Source of the DNA: Dialister sp. UBA6422
GTDB lineage: Bacteria > Bacillota > Negativicutes > Veillonellales > Dialisteraceae
DNA length: 21,638 bases
NCBI GenBank assembly: GCA_002439665.1
Contig: DJPC01000166.1
Coordinates: 1-21,638 of the forward strand
Direction: 5' to 3'
Shown here: positions 4,606 to 12,900 of the stretch, piece after piece
How the letters are laid out: the number at the start of each line of letters is the position of its first letter
Position numbering within the stretch: the first letter of the stretch is position 1
Made by a program: the position numbers and the translations under genes
Notes under the pieces: model-generated
Database searches by the model: none
Seen by the model: the letters and a program-made list of their open reading frames with translations, nothing else
What the model was told of the DNA's origin: nothing

Positions 4606-6354
4606 ATGAAATCACTACAGAAATGCCCTTTCGTGACTGGTTTAACGGCCATATTAGCACTATTTATGGGATTTTGTGAATATTATACTTGGCGTATTGG
4701 ATGGCACCCTGGAAGTACACCGTGGAATCGGGAAACTTTATTACACATATCCGATATTCCTTTCATTTTTATCTTTGGTGTACTGACTTTTTTTGCTTTG
4801 TCGATCTTGATGAGAACTTTGCAAAAATTACCACTTTTAGAACCACGAGTGGAAATCCATGGAGATGCTACGGATGCTCCTTTTGCTTTTCTTGTTCTAT
4901 TTCTTCTTCTATGCTGGATGCCTTTTTTTCTGGTTTTCTATCCAGGAACAGGGATGAATGATACCACAGATATCATGCGAGCTGGCATATGGGCTACAGG
5001 GCAACATACCTTTATTTATTGTATGTATATTTATGGTTTGACCCAAGCGTCCCTTTTTCTGTTTCATACCACATCTTACGGATTGGCAGCTGCTTCTGTG
5101 ATACAAATGGTACTTTTTGCTTGTGGGATTTCTTACGCTTTATCATGGCTATATCATCGGACTGGTAGGATGGCATTGACTGCTTTATTGGCACTTTATT
5201 ATGGCTTTTGTCCTTTGATTATTAATATGTCTTTTTCTAACGTGAAAGACGTATTATTTTCTGTGGTTATTCTTTTGTGGGTACCTTTAGTGACTTCCTT
5301 CGTTTCTGGATATAAAGAAAATGCATGGGAATCAAATAAGCATCTTTTTATCTTGGCAGGATTAGGCATGATGCTCCTTAGAAATAATGGGATATTTGTA
5401 TTTTTAGTGATGCTCGTTGGATTGATTTTCCTCATGAAACATATTCGCTTCCAGGTGATTATGACAGCAGTCATTATGATTGCTATTTCTGTTACACCTG
5501 ATGTGGCTATTAAGCAAATTTTAAATTTGCCGCAGCTATTTCAAGAACGAGTAGGGATCCCATTGCAGCAACTTTCTAGAGCTGTCGCAGTAGGTGTACC
5601 TCTTACGGAAGAGGAAAAAGCATATACAGTCAAAATGATGATTCCTGGGCGCATTGCCAAATGGTATGATCCGTTTACCGTGGATCTCATCAAATGGAAT
5701 AGTGATTTTGATTTTTATTATTTCAATAATCATCCCGATGATTTTTGGAAAACTTGGAAGTCCATAGGAAAACGAAATAAAGCGGTATATGTAGATGCCT
5801 GGCTATATGCGACTTATGGATACTGGGCTTTTCCTGCTCCTGATGAAATGACACAGTCTCGCTTTGGATGGGCTTTTTCTGATGAGGATTTAAAGAAGGG
5901 ACTGAGTCCTGATCATAATAATGCATACCATACCTCTACGATTCGTAAATTTTATTCCGATGACACCCGGGAAAAACTAGGACGATATCTTTGGGATCAT
6001 AGCCGGTATCTGGGGGCTGGGACTTGCTTGTGGATTACCCTATGTATAGGATTATTACTATTTTATCGAAAACAATATAGCCGATTCTGGGTTCTTCTTC
6101 CTGTTTGTCTTCTATGGGGAACACTCATTTTAGCAGCGCCAGCGGCTTTTGTTTATCGATACGTGTATTTCTTTCCTCTATGCATGCCTTTTTTCCTATT
6201 GCTTCCTTTTTTACCGGAAGGGAAATATGGGACCACTCGATGGGCTGAAACAATAGATACACCTGTAGCACCAGAACGGAAAAAGTTATCAGAAATAGGC
6301 GGTCCTCATCGGCAAATCAAAACAGGTGATGGAGATAGTCTGTGGAAAGATTAA
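4606..6354 (+). CDS. Polytopic membrane protein, GT-C glycosyltransferase-like (DUF6020-like)
   Basis: This 582-residue protein has about ten or more hydrophobic segments: about 8-25, 50-70, 92-112, 135-155, 160-182, 190-232 (two), 247-280, 285-302, and three near the C-terminus (about 478-560). A loop of about 170 residues without a membrane segment (about 305-475) lies between the last two groups. The first extracytoplasmic loop has FYPGTGMNDT, like the acidic first-loop motif of GT-C enzymes that use polyprenyl-phosphate sugars. FSNVKDVLF and LLRNNGIF also match my memory of the DUF6020 family. The start is supported by a strong AAGGAGGA. A polar tail of about 35 residues ends the protein. 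The gene is alone, with no glycan genes beside it, so the substrate cannot be inferred. Confidence 0.6.
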   Translation: MKSLQKCPFVTGLTAILALFMGFCEYYTWRIGWHPGSTPWNRETLLHISDIPFIFIFGVLTFFALSILMRTLQKLPLLEPRVEIHGDATDAPFAFLVLFLLLCWMPFFLVFYPGTGMNDTTDIMRAGIWATGQHTFIYCMYIYGLTQASLFLFHTTSYGLAAASVIQMVLFACGISYALSWLYHRTGRMALTALLALYYGFCPLIINMSFSNVKDVLFSVVILLWVPLVTSFVSGYKENAWESNKHLFILAGLGMMLLRNNGIFVFLVMLVGLIFLMKHIRFQVIMTAVIMIAISVTPDVAIKQILNLPQLFQERVGIPLQQLSRAVAVGVPLTEEEKAYTVKMMIPGRIAKWYDPFTVDLIKWNSDFDFYYFNNHPDDFWKTWKSIGKRNKAVYVDAWLYATYGYWAFPAPDEMTQSRFGWAFSDEDLKKGLSPDHNNAYHTSTIRKFYSDDTREKLGRYLWDHSRYLGAGTCLWITLCIGLLLFYRKQYSRFWVLLPVCLLWGTLILAAPAAFVYRYVYFFPLCMPFFLLLPFLPEGKYGTTRWAETIDTPVAPERKKLSEIGGPHRQIKTGDGDSLWKD

Positions 6355-6573
6355 ATAATGACTTCTAGCATAAGGGATTGGAAAGATTTTCTATTTATAG
6401 ATGATTTCTAATTGTGTTATCTATTTTGCTGACTTTATCCATCCTAATTGTTCATTTTTTACGTTATATAGGGGAAGATAAAAGGTGATAAAATGGATAT
6501 TCCTATGATGGGATGAAATTTGTTTATAAGTCCTTCAGAAATCAAAAATATTATTAATTTCAGCGAATTCCTA
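6355..6573. other. AT-rich intergenic stretch upstream of nrdJ
   Basis: This stretch follows the stop of the membrane protein gene. I find no gene of convincing length, no tRNA, and no clear intrinsic terminator. The nrdJ control region starts at about 6574. Confidence 0.5.
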
Positions 6574-6602
6574 TTGACAAACTTCTATGATCTTGCTGTA
6601 TT
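6574..6602 (+). promoter_or_regulatory. Upstream candidate promoter of nrdJ
   Basis: A consensus TTGACA (6574-6579) is followed after 17 bp by TGTATT (6597-6602). It precedes the better-placed promoter at 6601-6629, so either or both may be used. Confidence 0.4.
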
Positions 6603-6629
6603 GACGCTATATGTTGTATTTGATAATAT
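6601..6629 (+). promoter_or_regulatory. nrdJ promoter overlapped by NrdR boxes
   Basis: TTGACG (6601-6606), a 17-bp spacer and TAATAT (6624-6629). NrdR box 1 covers the spacer and part of the -35, and box 2 covers the expected transcription start, which fits repression by blocking polymerase. Confidence 0.55.
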
Positions 6630-6651
6630 ATCAATACACAATATATTGTTA
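6604..6651 (+). promoter_or_regulatory. Tandem NrdR operator (two NrdR boxes)
   Basis: Box 1 is ACGCTATATGTTGTAT at 6604-6619 and box 2 is ACACAATATATTGTTA at 6636-6651; both resemble the NrdR consensus ACACTATATATTGTGT (13 of 16 positions for box 1, from memory). They are 32 bp apart start to start, three helical turns, the spacing known for paired NrdR sites. NrdR is the ATP/dATP-sensing zinc-ribbon repressor of ribonucleotide reductase genes. Its gene is not in this window. Confidence 0.75.
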
Positions 6652-6725
6652 TACATTTAAGGGCATCTATACAGAAGAAATGTAGAAATCAGTGTGTATG
6701 AGTTGTCAGAAAAGAGGGAAACGCC

Positions 6726-8660
6726 ATGAAATGGTATGATAATACAGTCAGTCAATCAATTTTAAAAGCGAAATATTTTCATCCTGGAGAAACGACGGCA
6801 GAAGAATTTATGGATCGGGTGTGTTCCATATTTTCTGAGGGACTCCGTCAAAGGCTACGTGCCTACATGGAAGAGGCCGCCTTTTGTCCAGCTGGACGTA
6901 CTCTTTATGCCGCTGGTGCAAAAGGAAAATTTAAAGTGTCATCTTCCAATTGTTATATTCTTCCTTCACCAGAAGATAATTTAGAATCTATTTTTCATGT
7001 CAATGGACAGATAGCTCGTGTATTTTCTTATGGCGGCGGGATTGGTGTTAATATTTCCCATTTGCGTCCAAAGGGAAGTTTGGTTAATAATGCAGCTCGT
7101 ACATCTACAGGAGCGGTTTCTTTTTTGAAAATATTTGATGTTACAGGAGAAGTCATCAGCCAGAATGGCAGAAGAGGCGCCATGATGATGGGGCTTGACT
7201 GTGATCATCCTGATATTTACGAGTTTTTACATATTAAACAAAATAATGAACGGTTAGCCAGTATGAACATCAGCATTCTTTTTACTGATGCATTCATGAA
7301 GGCGGTTCAGGAGGATACAGATTTTACACTTCATTTTGAAGTGAAAGATACGGGAGAACATATTGAAAAGACAATTCGTGCTCGAGACTTTTTTGAAGAA
7401 TTCTGTAAAACCCAGTGGGATTGGGGAGACCCAGGAGCTCTTTTTAAAGATAGACTGAATCAATATACCCTCCTTTCTGGATATACAGATTACAATATAG
7501 AAATTACAAATCCTTGCGGCGAATTTGGCGGAAATGCTTACAATTCATGCAATCTAGCTAGTATTAATTTGTATACATTGGTCAAAGATCCATTTACAGA
7601 TCATCCGTATATTGATGAATCTGCTTTGGCACAAATGACAGAGGATGGTATTTGCGCACTGGATGAGATTTTAAGTTATGGGTACGATATGCAACCCTTG
7701 CCAGAAAATAAGAAATGCATTGATGACTGGCGTTCTGTAGGACTAGGGCTCTTTGGTGTAGCAGATGCCATGGTTGCATTAAAATTGGCTTATGGTAGTG
7801 AAGAAGCCAATGTATTGATGGAAAGAGTTATGAAAATCATGATGCTCCATGCTTTGCGTGCTTCCTGCCGCTTAGCTAAAGAAAAGGGAACTTTTGGTCG
7901 TTATGATTGGGAAAAGACAAAACAGTCTCCTATTATGGAAAAAGTACGAGAGGTAGATCCAGTTCTTTATGAAGATATCCACACCTATGGCCTTAGAAAT
8001 GGTACGCTTCTTTCTATAGCACCTACGGGGAGTATTTCACTTTTAATGGGTTGTTGGAGTGGTGGTTGTGAACCGCTATATAAGATTTCCTATCGGCGGT
8101 CTACCCATAAAATGGAATTAGAACATAAAAGCTTTAGAGTTTATGCACATAGCATTGAGGATTTGCTGCGCTACCATCATCTTCCGCTCACGCTTTCTGA
8201 TGAAGAGATTATAGAACGTTTCCCTTGGGTAGTGGAAAGTCATGAAGTACCTTTCATGAAGAGAGTTAAACTACAATCTGTCATGCAAAAATGGGTAGAT
8301 AATTCTATTTCCAGTACCGTCAATCTTAAAACAGAAGCAACTCCAGAAGATATTTATCATATCTATATGGAAGCTTGGAGGAGCGGTTGCAAGGGAATTA
8401 CTGTATTCCGTGATGGATGCCGTAGAGGAAATATTTTAGGTCTTTCTGATACAGAAAATAAAAAGCCTAAAGAAGTACCAGTTGAGGTAAAAGAAAAGAC
8501 AAAGAAAGAGCATGACTCTGCAGTGCGAACGAATGAAAGCACATCGAAGGAGAAACACGTGGTCAATTCTAAATGTCCTAAGTGCGGGGCTTACACGCTA
8601 AAACCAGATGGTCATTGCGTGGTTTGTACCAATTGCGGTTGGGGCGGTTGTTCTCTATAA
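6726..8660 (+). CDS. nrdJ: Adenosylcobalamin-dependent (class II) ribonucleotide reductase
   Basis: This 644-residue cytosolic enzyme reduces ribonucleotides to deoxyribonucleotides using a cobalamin-derived thiyl radical, independent of oxygen. The active-site motif NPCGE has the radical cysteine at C264 with N262 and E266. The redox pair is C76 (SSNCYIL) and C275 (NSCNL). APTGSIS near residue 436 is the phosphate-binding loop. The last 30 residues form a zinc-ribbon-like tail (CPKCG ... CVVCTNCG ... GGC) that shuttles electrons to the active site, joined by a polar, lysine-rich linker at about 570-613. There is no ATP-cone at the N-terminus, so allosteric activity control appears absent. 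It is monocistronic, with GAGGG ahead of the ATG, NrdR boxes upstream and its own terminator. It requires B12, made or imported elsewhere. Confidence 0.93.
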   Translation: MKWYDNTVSQSILKAKYFHPGETTAEEFMDRVCSIFSEGLRQRLRAYMEEAAFCPAGRTLYAAGAKGKFKVSSSNCYILPSPEDNLESIFHVNGQIARVFSYGGGIGVNISHLRPKGSLVNNAARTSTGAVSFLKIFDVTGEVISQNGRRGAMMMGLDCDHPDIYEFLHIKQNNERLASMNISILFTDAFMKAVQEDTDFTLHFEVKDTGEHIEKTIRARDFFEEFCKTQWDWGDPGALFKDRLNQYTLLSGYTDYNIEITNPCGEFGGNAYNSCNLASINLYTLVKDPFTDHPYIDESALAQMTEDGICALDEILSYGYDMQPLPENKKCIDDWRSVGLGLFGVADAMVALKLAYGSEEANVLMERVMKIMMLHALRASCRLAKEKGTFGRYDWEKTKQSPIMEKVREVDPVLYEDIHTYGLRNGTLLSIAPTGSISLLMGCWSGGCEPLYKISYRRSTHKMELEHKSFRVYAHSIEDLLRYHHLPLTLSDEEIIERFPWVVESHEVPFMKRVKLQSVMQKWVDNSISSTVNLKTEATPEDIYHIYMEAWRSGCKGITVFRDGCRRGNILGLSDTENKKPKEVPVEVKEKTKKEHDSAVRTNESTSKEKHVVNSKCPKCGAYTLKPDGHCVVCTNCGWGGCSL

Positions 8661-8679
8661 TACACGTATCATATGAAAT

Positions 8680-8720
8680 ACCCGTAGATATATCCAATTG
8701 ATATACCTACGGGTGTTTTT
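8680..8720 (+). terminator. nrdJ terminator
   Basis: ACCCGTAG pairs with CTACGGGT and the stem continues inward through TATATC/GATATA with one mismatch; GTTTTT follows. It begins 20 bp after the nrdJ stop. Confidence 0.8.
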
Positions 8721-8743
8721 ATTTCCTACATATGAGAAAATAA

Positions 8744-8787
8744 AAAAGCAGGAAATACTTGATATAATCGAAGTATTTCCTGCTTTT
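8744..8787 (-). terminator. rpsD terminator (bidirectional hairpin)
   Basis: A perfect 17-bp stem (AAAAGCAGGAAATACTT with its complement) has a 10-nt loop. On the minus strand it is followed by TTTTTTATTTT. It lies between convergent nrdJ and rpsD and mainly serves rpsD. Confidence 0.8.
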
Positions 8788-8820
8788 GGCATATTCCTGT
8801 AAATTCCTCTAGATAGGGGA

Positions 8821-9414
8821 TTACTTGGAGTACAATTCGACGATGTTGGTTTCGTTGACTTCGTCCTTGTATGGGAGTTCATCTCTCTGTGGGAAACGAG
8901 TCAGAGTAGCGGTCCAGTTGTCGAAGGATTTTTCCATGTATGGAAGATCAAAAGTCTTCAGCTCCTGGAAGGACTGTTTGAACATTTCATTGGATCTATA
9001 AGCTTCGCGGAGGGAGATCACCTGTCCTGGACGAACTGGGTAGGAAGGAATATCTACTCTCTTGCCATTTACGTTGATGAGGCCGTGGGTAACCATCTGA
9101 CGAGCCTGACGAATGGAACGTGCAAAGCCAGCACGGTATACGAGGTTGTCCAGTCTGGTTTCCAAGAGGAACAGCAGGTTTTCGCCTACGACGCCGGACA
9201 TTCTCTTTGCTTTATCATAATAGCGGTAGAACTGCTTTTCGAGCAAGTTGTACATTGCTTTAACTTTCTGTTTTTCTGCGAGCTGAATGCCGTATTCAGA
9301 CTGTTTCTTCTGATGAGCATCTGCTACTTGCCGTTTTAACGCTTTCGGATGGCCGTATACATTTACGCCGAAACGTCTGCTGGTCTTAAAACGGAGATTT
9401 CTGTTTGTTGCCAT
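8821..9414 (-). CDS. rpsD: 30S ribosomal protein S4
   Basis: This 197-residue protein is a primary 16S rRNA binder that nucleates assembly of the 30S body. The start is ATG 9414 (MATNRN), with GAGAGGTGAT ahead; the longer upstream frame runs into the promoter. The central S4 RNA-binding domain ([20 protein letters not shown], then [13 protein letters not shown]) is clear. The protein has no cysteine, so it is the zinc-free form, and the usual PGxHG segment after the N-terminus is replaced by [11 protein letters not shown]. The gene stands alone rather than in the rpsM-rpsK-rpsD-rpoA cluster. It has a perfect consensus promoter, as expected for a highly expressed gene. A small hairpin in the leader (GCTATT...AATAGC) could serve autoregulation; that is speculative. 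Confidence 0.95.
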   Translation of the reverse strand: MATNRNLRFKTSRRFGVNVYGHPKALKRQVADAHQKKQSEYGIQLAEKQKVKAMYNLLEKQFYRYYDKAKRMSGVVGENLLFLLETRLDNLVYRAGFARSIRQARQMVTHGLINVNGKRVDIPSYPVRPGQVISLREAYRSNEMFKQSFQELKTFDLPYMEKSFDNWTATLTRFPQRDELPYKDEVNETNIVELYSK

Positions 9415-9466
9415 TGTGTAAATCACCTCTCTAAAAATATCGCTATTCGAATTAAATAGCTTTTTA

Positions 9467-9495
9467 ATTATATACGTTTTATGTGTGTATGTCAA
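9467..9495 (-). promoter_or_regulatory. Perfect consensus promoter of rpsD
   Basis: On the minus strand TTGACA (9490-9495), 17 bp, TATAAT (9467-9472), which is an exact consensus sigma-70/sigma-A promoter. The leader to the ATG is about 45 nt. Confidence 0.85.
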
Positions 9496-9531
9496 ATCAT
9501 TTTATAATATAAATTCAGATTCTTCACTTTA

Positions 9532-9561
9532 TTGACATCTTGATTTTTACTAAAGTATATG
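9532..9561 (+). promoter_or_regulatory. Distal candidate promoter of the binding-protein gene
   Basis: TTGACA (9532-9537) and TATATG (9556-9561) are 18 bp apart. It would give a leader of about 180 nt; the promoter at 9665 is closer to the gene. Confidence 0.35.
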
Positions 9562-9644
9562 ATGGATGGATTCATGGGATCACTAGAAAAATAAATGATT
9601 TTCGTGAGTATGTATTTTTACATGCTCTTCACATCCTTAGCAAG

Positions 9645-9658
9645 TGCATAAATATTCA
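9645..9658 (+). promoter_or_regulatory. Candidate ArgR-type operator
   Basis: TGCATAAATATTCA differs from the ArgR half-site palindrome TGAAT-N4-ATTCA by one base. It ends 6 bp before the -35 at 9665. Only one box is visible, while ArgR usually uses two or more, so this is a weak call. Confidence 0.3.
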
Positions 9659-9664
9659 TTAAAT

Positions 9665-9693
9665 TTGACATATACATACAAAATTGTTACACT
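9665..9693 (+). promoter_or_regulatory. Promoter of the binding-protein gene
   Basis: TTGACA (9665-9670), 17 bp, TACACT (9688-9693). A perfect 10-bp palindrome CTATGCATAG (9692-9701) overlaps the -10 edge and start region and could be an operator. Confidence 0.55.
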
Positions 9694-9749
9694 ATGCATA
9701 GATGTTTCAAAATCTGTTATCATAAGTCATTGATATGGAGATGATCAGC

Positions 9750-10553
9750 ATGATGGGTAAAAAATTAAAATTGGCATTGGCACTAGGTGCTATGGCAGCG
9801 ACTTTCTTAGCTGCTGGTTGTGGTGGAGATGCTAAAAGTGGTCAAAGCAGCGCCAAATCAGGTTCAGGGATTCCGGCGGTTATTCGCGTAGGCTCTGAAA
9901 CTACTTTCCCGCCTTTTGAATTTACTAAAGATGATAAGTATGTAGGTTTTGATTTGGACTTGGCTGATGCAGTGATTAAGCAAATGGGGAGCCAGATGGA
10001 ATTTAAGAGCATGGGCTTTGATGCATTGATTCCAGCTGTTCAGTCTGGTCAGATCGATATGATTGCTGCTGGCTTGGATGCTACCCCAGAACGTGAAAAA
10101 CAGGTGGCTTTCTCTGATCCTTACTTCACACAGAATGGGTATGTGATCATTGTAAGAAAAGACAATACCAGCATTAAGGAATGGGCTGATCTAGAAGGAA
10201 AGAATGTGGGTGCACAGGTAGGTACCCAGCAGGTCAAACTGGCACAGGAAGCCAAAGCGGCTAGTGTAAAGCAGTTGGATTCCAATTCTCAAGCATTTAT
10301 GGAACTGCAGGCCAATACATTGGATGCGGTAGTTATTGACCAGCCAGTAGGGATGTACTATTTGAAACAGGGCGGAGAAAAAGACCTGAAAATCGTTGGT
10401 ACATCTAAAGGTGCTAACGGCATGGTATTTGCTGTGAAGAAGGATAATAAAGAATTGCAGGCTGCTGTGAATAAAGCACTGAAAGAACTCCATGAAAATG
10501 GAACTTATGATAAGATTTTTGAAAAATGGTTCGGCAAACAAGATAAGAAGTAA
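9750..10553 (+). CDS. Amino-acid ABC transporter substrate-binding lipoprotein (family 3)
   Basis: This 267-residue extracytoplasmic binding protein is of the GlnH/ArtJ type. The start is ATG 9750 (MMGKKLK), 9 bp after GGAG; ATGs at 9735 and 9741 are too close to or within that site. A lipoprotein signal peptide ends at the lipobox LAAGC, so C24 is lipidated and the protein is anchored to a membrane. The mature domain starts at about residue 45 with VIRVGSETTFPPFEF, followed by YVGFDLDLADAV and the hinge-region motif LDATPEREKQVAFSDPYF, all typical of polar amino-acid binders. No permease or ATPase gene is adjacent, so it is an orphan component whose partners are elsewhere. Ligand is unknown; an ArgR-like site upstream hints at arginine. 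Confidence 0.9.
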   Translation: MMGKKLKLALALGAMAATFLAAGCGGDAKSGQSSAKSGSGIPAVIRVGSETTFPPFEFTKDDKYVGFDLDLADAVIKQMGSQMEFKSMGFDALIPAVQSGQIDMIAAGLDATPEREKQVAFSDPYFTQNGYVIIVRKDNTSIKEWADLEGKNVGAQVGTQQVKLAQEAKAASVKQLDSNSQAFMELQANTLDAVVIDQPVGMYYLKQGGEKDLKIVGTSKGANGMVFAVKKDNKELQAAVNKALKELHENGTYDKIFEKWFGKQDKK

Positions 10554-10565
10554 TTAAGACATAGT

Positions 10566-10598
10566 AAAACGGTCAGTCACTATAGGACTGGCCGTTTT
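10566..10598. terminator. Bidirectional terminator between the binding protein and trpG
   Basis: AAAACGGTCAGTC pairs with GACTGGCCGTTTT (13 bp, one T-G pair, 7-nt loop) with A and T tracts inside the stem ends. It serves the plus-strand gene and the convergent trpEG unit. Confidence 0.75.
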
Positions 10599-10638
10599 AT
10601 TATGTACATTTTTTGCCAATGACTAGAAGACTCATTCT

Positions 10639-11217
10639 TTATTCGTGCATGGTGATATGGAAGAAGTTTTCTAATATTTGATGTCCGTCTGGGGTCATGA
10701 TTGATTCTGGATGGAATTGCAAGCCGTAAATGGGATACTCTTTATGTTCTACAGCCATGATTTCTCCATCTTGGGTACGAGCTGTGATTTTTAGCACCTC
10801 TGGCATGGTGGATTCGACAGCGGCTAGAGAATGGTATCGTGCGGCTTCAATGGTGTGAGCCATGCCAGCAAAGAGAGGGCTCGTATTGTCCAAAGTGACA
10901 GGGAATGGTTTCCCGTGTACCAATTCTTTGGCGTAGGATACGGTGGCACCAAAGGCTTGACAAATGGCTTGATGACCAAGGCAAATGCCTAAGATAGGGA
11001 GCTTTTCGGCAAAATGCTTAATAGAAGGGACAGATAAACCAGCATCTTCTGGTTTTCCTGGTCCAGGAGAAATGATAATTCCGTCTGGTTTCATGGCTTC
11101 TAATTCTTCTAGGGTGCAGGCATCATTACGGATGACGGTAATGTCTGGATGGATACTTCCTGCCAGCTGATATAGATTGTAAGAGAAACTGTCATAGTTA
11201 TCAATTAATACGATCAT
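10639..11217 (-). CDS. trpG: Anthranilate synthase component II (glutamine amidotransferase)
   Basis: This 192-residue class I amidotransferase releases ammonia from glutamine for TrpE. The catalytic triad is C79 (GICLGHQ), H169 and E171 (HPES). SPGPGKPEDAG at 50-60 is the oxyanion-loop region. Its ATG overlaps the trpE stop by one base (TAATG), and AAGGAGG lies within the end of trpE, so translation is coupled. Such proteins often also serve aminodeoxychorismate synthase (PabA), so a dual role in folate synthesis is possible. The unit ends after this gene: no trpD or later trp genes follow before the terminator at 10566-10598. Confidence 0.92.
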   Translation of the reverse strand: MIVLIDNYDSFSYNLYQLAGSIHPDITVIRNDACTLEELEAMKPDGIIISPGPGKPEDAGLSVPSIKHFAEKLPILGICLGHQAICQAFGATVSYAKELVHGKPFPVTLDNTSPLFAGMAHTIEAARYHSLAAVESTMPEVLKITARTQDGEIMAVEHKEYPIYGLQFHPESIMTPDGHQILENFFHITMHE

Positions 11218-12704
11218 TATTCCAAACCTCCTTCTGCTTGCTTAATGGCTGTGACCATAGCTTTGGCCTTATTGAGACATTCTTGATATTCCTTTTGGGG
11301 ATCGCTGTCAGCTACAATGCCAGCGCCGGATTGTACGCATAGAACCCCATTTTTCTTATAAGCCAATCGAATGCCGATACAGGTATCCATGTTTCCTGAA
11401 AAATCAAGATATCCAATAGCGCCTCCGTAGATTCCTCTCTTACGGCTTTCTTCTTTTTCGATGATTTGGCAGGCTCTGAATTTGGGAGCACCAGAGAGTG
11501 TGCCTGCTGGCAGTACTGCATCGATGGCATCTACGCCATCTTTATCAGGGCGGATTTTACCTTCTACAGTAGAGCCAATGTGCATTACGTGAGAAAAGCG
11601 AAGAACATTCATGTATCGATCTACTTTTACACTGCCTAGCTGACTGATTTTGCCCAAATCATTTCGACCCAGGTCGACTAGCATATTATGCTCTGCTCGT
11701 TCTTTTTCATCAGATAGGAGATTCTTTTCCAAAGCTTTATCTTCTTCTTCTGTTTTTCCACGAGGTCTGGTTCCGGCTAGTGGGAATGTATATAGCATTC
11801 CATTTTGTAATTTGGCCAATGTTTCTGGAGATGCACCGGCCATTTCAAAAGTATCACTGCAGAAATAGAACATATAAGGAGATGGATTGACTGTGCGAAG
11901 AACGCGGTATACATCAAACAGACTACCAGTGGCTTTAGCGGTGAGGGGATTGGAAAGGACGACTTGGAAAATATCTCCTTCATAGATGTGGTGTTTGGCT
12001 GTTTCTACCATCTTTCCATAGGCAGCCTTGCTATGAGCCGGTGTCAGTGGAGTGATCAGCTGAAGGGGACGTTCTATGGCACGGGCATCGCTGCGAAGGA
12101 GTGTTTTCATATCTTCCAAATGCTTTTTGGCTTCTTCGTAGGAATGCTCAGGGTCTTGCGTAGAAACACCTGCAATAAGGATCAGTTTCTGCTTGTAGGA
12201 ATCAAAAACGATGAGTGTATCAAATAACATCAAGTCTACGTCTTGGAAATCAGCATTTTCTTCGTTTTTAAGTTTGAGATTGGGCTCTGCATACTTGATA
12301 TAGTCATAAGAGAAATAGCCCACAAGCCCTCCAGTAAAGGGAGGTAAATCTGGCAGTGTTGGACTTTTGTATTCACTTAAAATCTGCCGAAGGGTATCGC
12401 CAGGATGTTCCACTTTTTTCACTGTCACCGTTGGGGTTTCTTCTTCACTTCCTTTTCTGATCGTGAGGGTGCCATTGAGACAGGTGATTTCCATTTTGGG
12501 ATCATACCCCAAGAAAGAATAGCGGCTCCAGGGCTGGTTATTTTCTGCACTTTCTAAAATAAAGCAGTGATGGCTAGCTGCTTGCAAAGTGCGCATGACT
12601 TCTACTGTAGTAAAACGATCAGCCATGATTTCTTCACATACAGGAATTCGTTTGTACTGACCTGAAGCGGCCAGTGTTTTGACTTCATCTAAAGTAGGAT
12701 ACAT
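11217..12704 (-). CDS. trpE: Anthranilate synthase component I
   Basis: This 495-residue enzyme converts chorismate and ammonia to anthranilate, the first step of tryptophan synthesis. The start is ATG 12704 (MYPTLDEVK), with AAGGAGG 5 bp ahead; the longer frame to 12764 lacks a site. The N-terminal feedback motif LES is at 50-52, followed by the RYSFLG segment, as in tryptophan-inhibited enzymes. The C-terminal chorismate-binding domain has PLAGTR at 308-313; the alanine there marks TrpE, where PabB has lysine (PIKGT). LGRND, LPAGTLSGAPK and the closing GAGIVADSDP are all present. It forms a two-gene unit with trpG and is preceded by a T-box leader. Confidence 0.93.
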   Translation of the reverse strand: MYPTLDEVKTLAASGQYKRIPVCEEIMADRFTTVEVMRTLQAASHHCFILESAENNQPWSRYSFLGYDPKMEITCLNGTLTIRKGSEEETPTVTVKKVEHPGDTLRQILSEYKSPTLPDLPPFTGGLVGYFSYDYIKYAEPNLKLKNEENADFQDVDLMLFDTLIVFDSYKQKLILIAGVSTQDPEHSYEEAKKHLEDMKTLLRSDARAIERPLQLITPLTPAHSKAAYGKMVETAKHHIYEGDIFQVVLSNPLTAKATGSLFDVYRVLRTVNPSPYMFYFCSDTFEMAGASPETLAKLQNGMLYTFPLAGTRPRGKTEEEDKALEKNLLSDEKERAEHNMLVDLGRNDLGKISQLGSVKVDRYMNVLRFSHVMHIGSTVEGKIRPDKDGVDAIDAVLPAGTLSGAPKFRACQIIEKEESRKRGIYGGAIGYLDFSGNMDTCIGIRLAYKKNGVLCVQSGAGIVADSDPQKEYQECLNKAKAMVTAIKQAEGGLE

Positions 12705-12856
12705 ACAAACCTCCTTGGTGATAGGTAAGACAGGGGACTGTATTGATGTAAGATGCCTTTCCATTGATGAATGGCATTCATAGGTATAGATCTTTATTTA
12801 GAAACCCTTACACAGCTTAAGTCACTGTCACACCATCTTGTACAGTCAGGACAAAC

Positions 12857-12900
12857 AAAAAATCCGTCCTGACAGGATAAAATACTGTCAAGGACGGATT
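12857..12900 (-). terminator. T-box terminator ahead of trpE
   Basis: On the minus strand AATCCGTCC-TTGACAG pairs with CTGTCA-GGACGGATT (15 bp with one bulged T) and runs into TTTTTTG. The 5' arm follows directly on the T-box sequence, with which the antiterminator would form. Confidence 0.85.

Noticed and set aside
12705..12764. Longer N-terminus for trpE
   Set aside because: ATG 12704 has AAGGAGG and begins with the family's usual MYP start, while 12764 has no site and the added residues match nothing typical.
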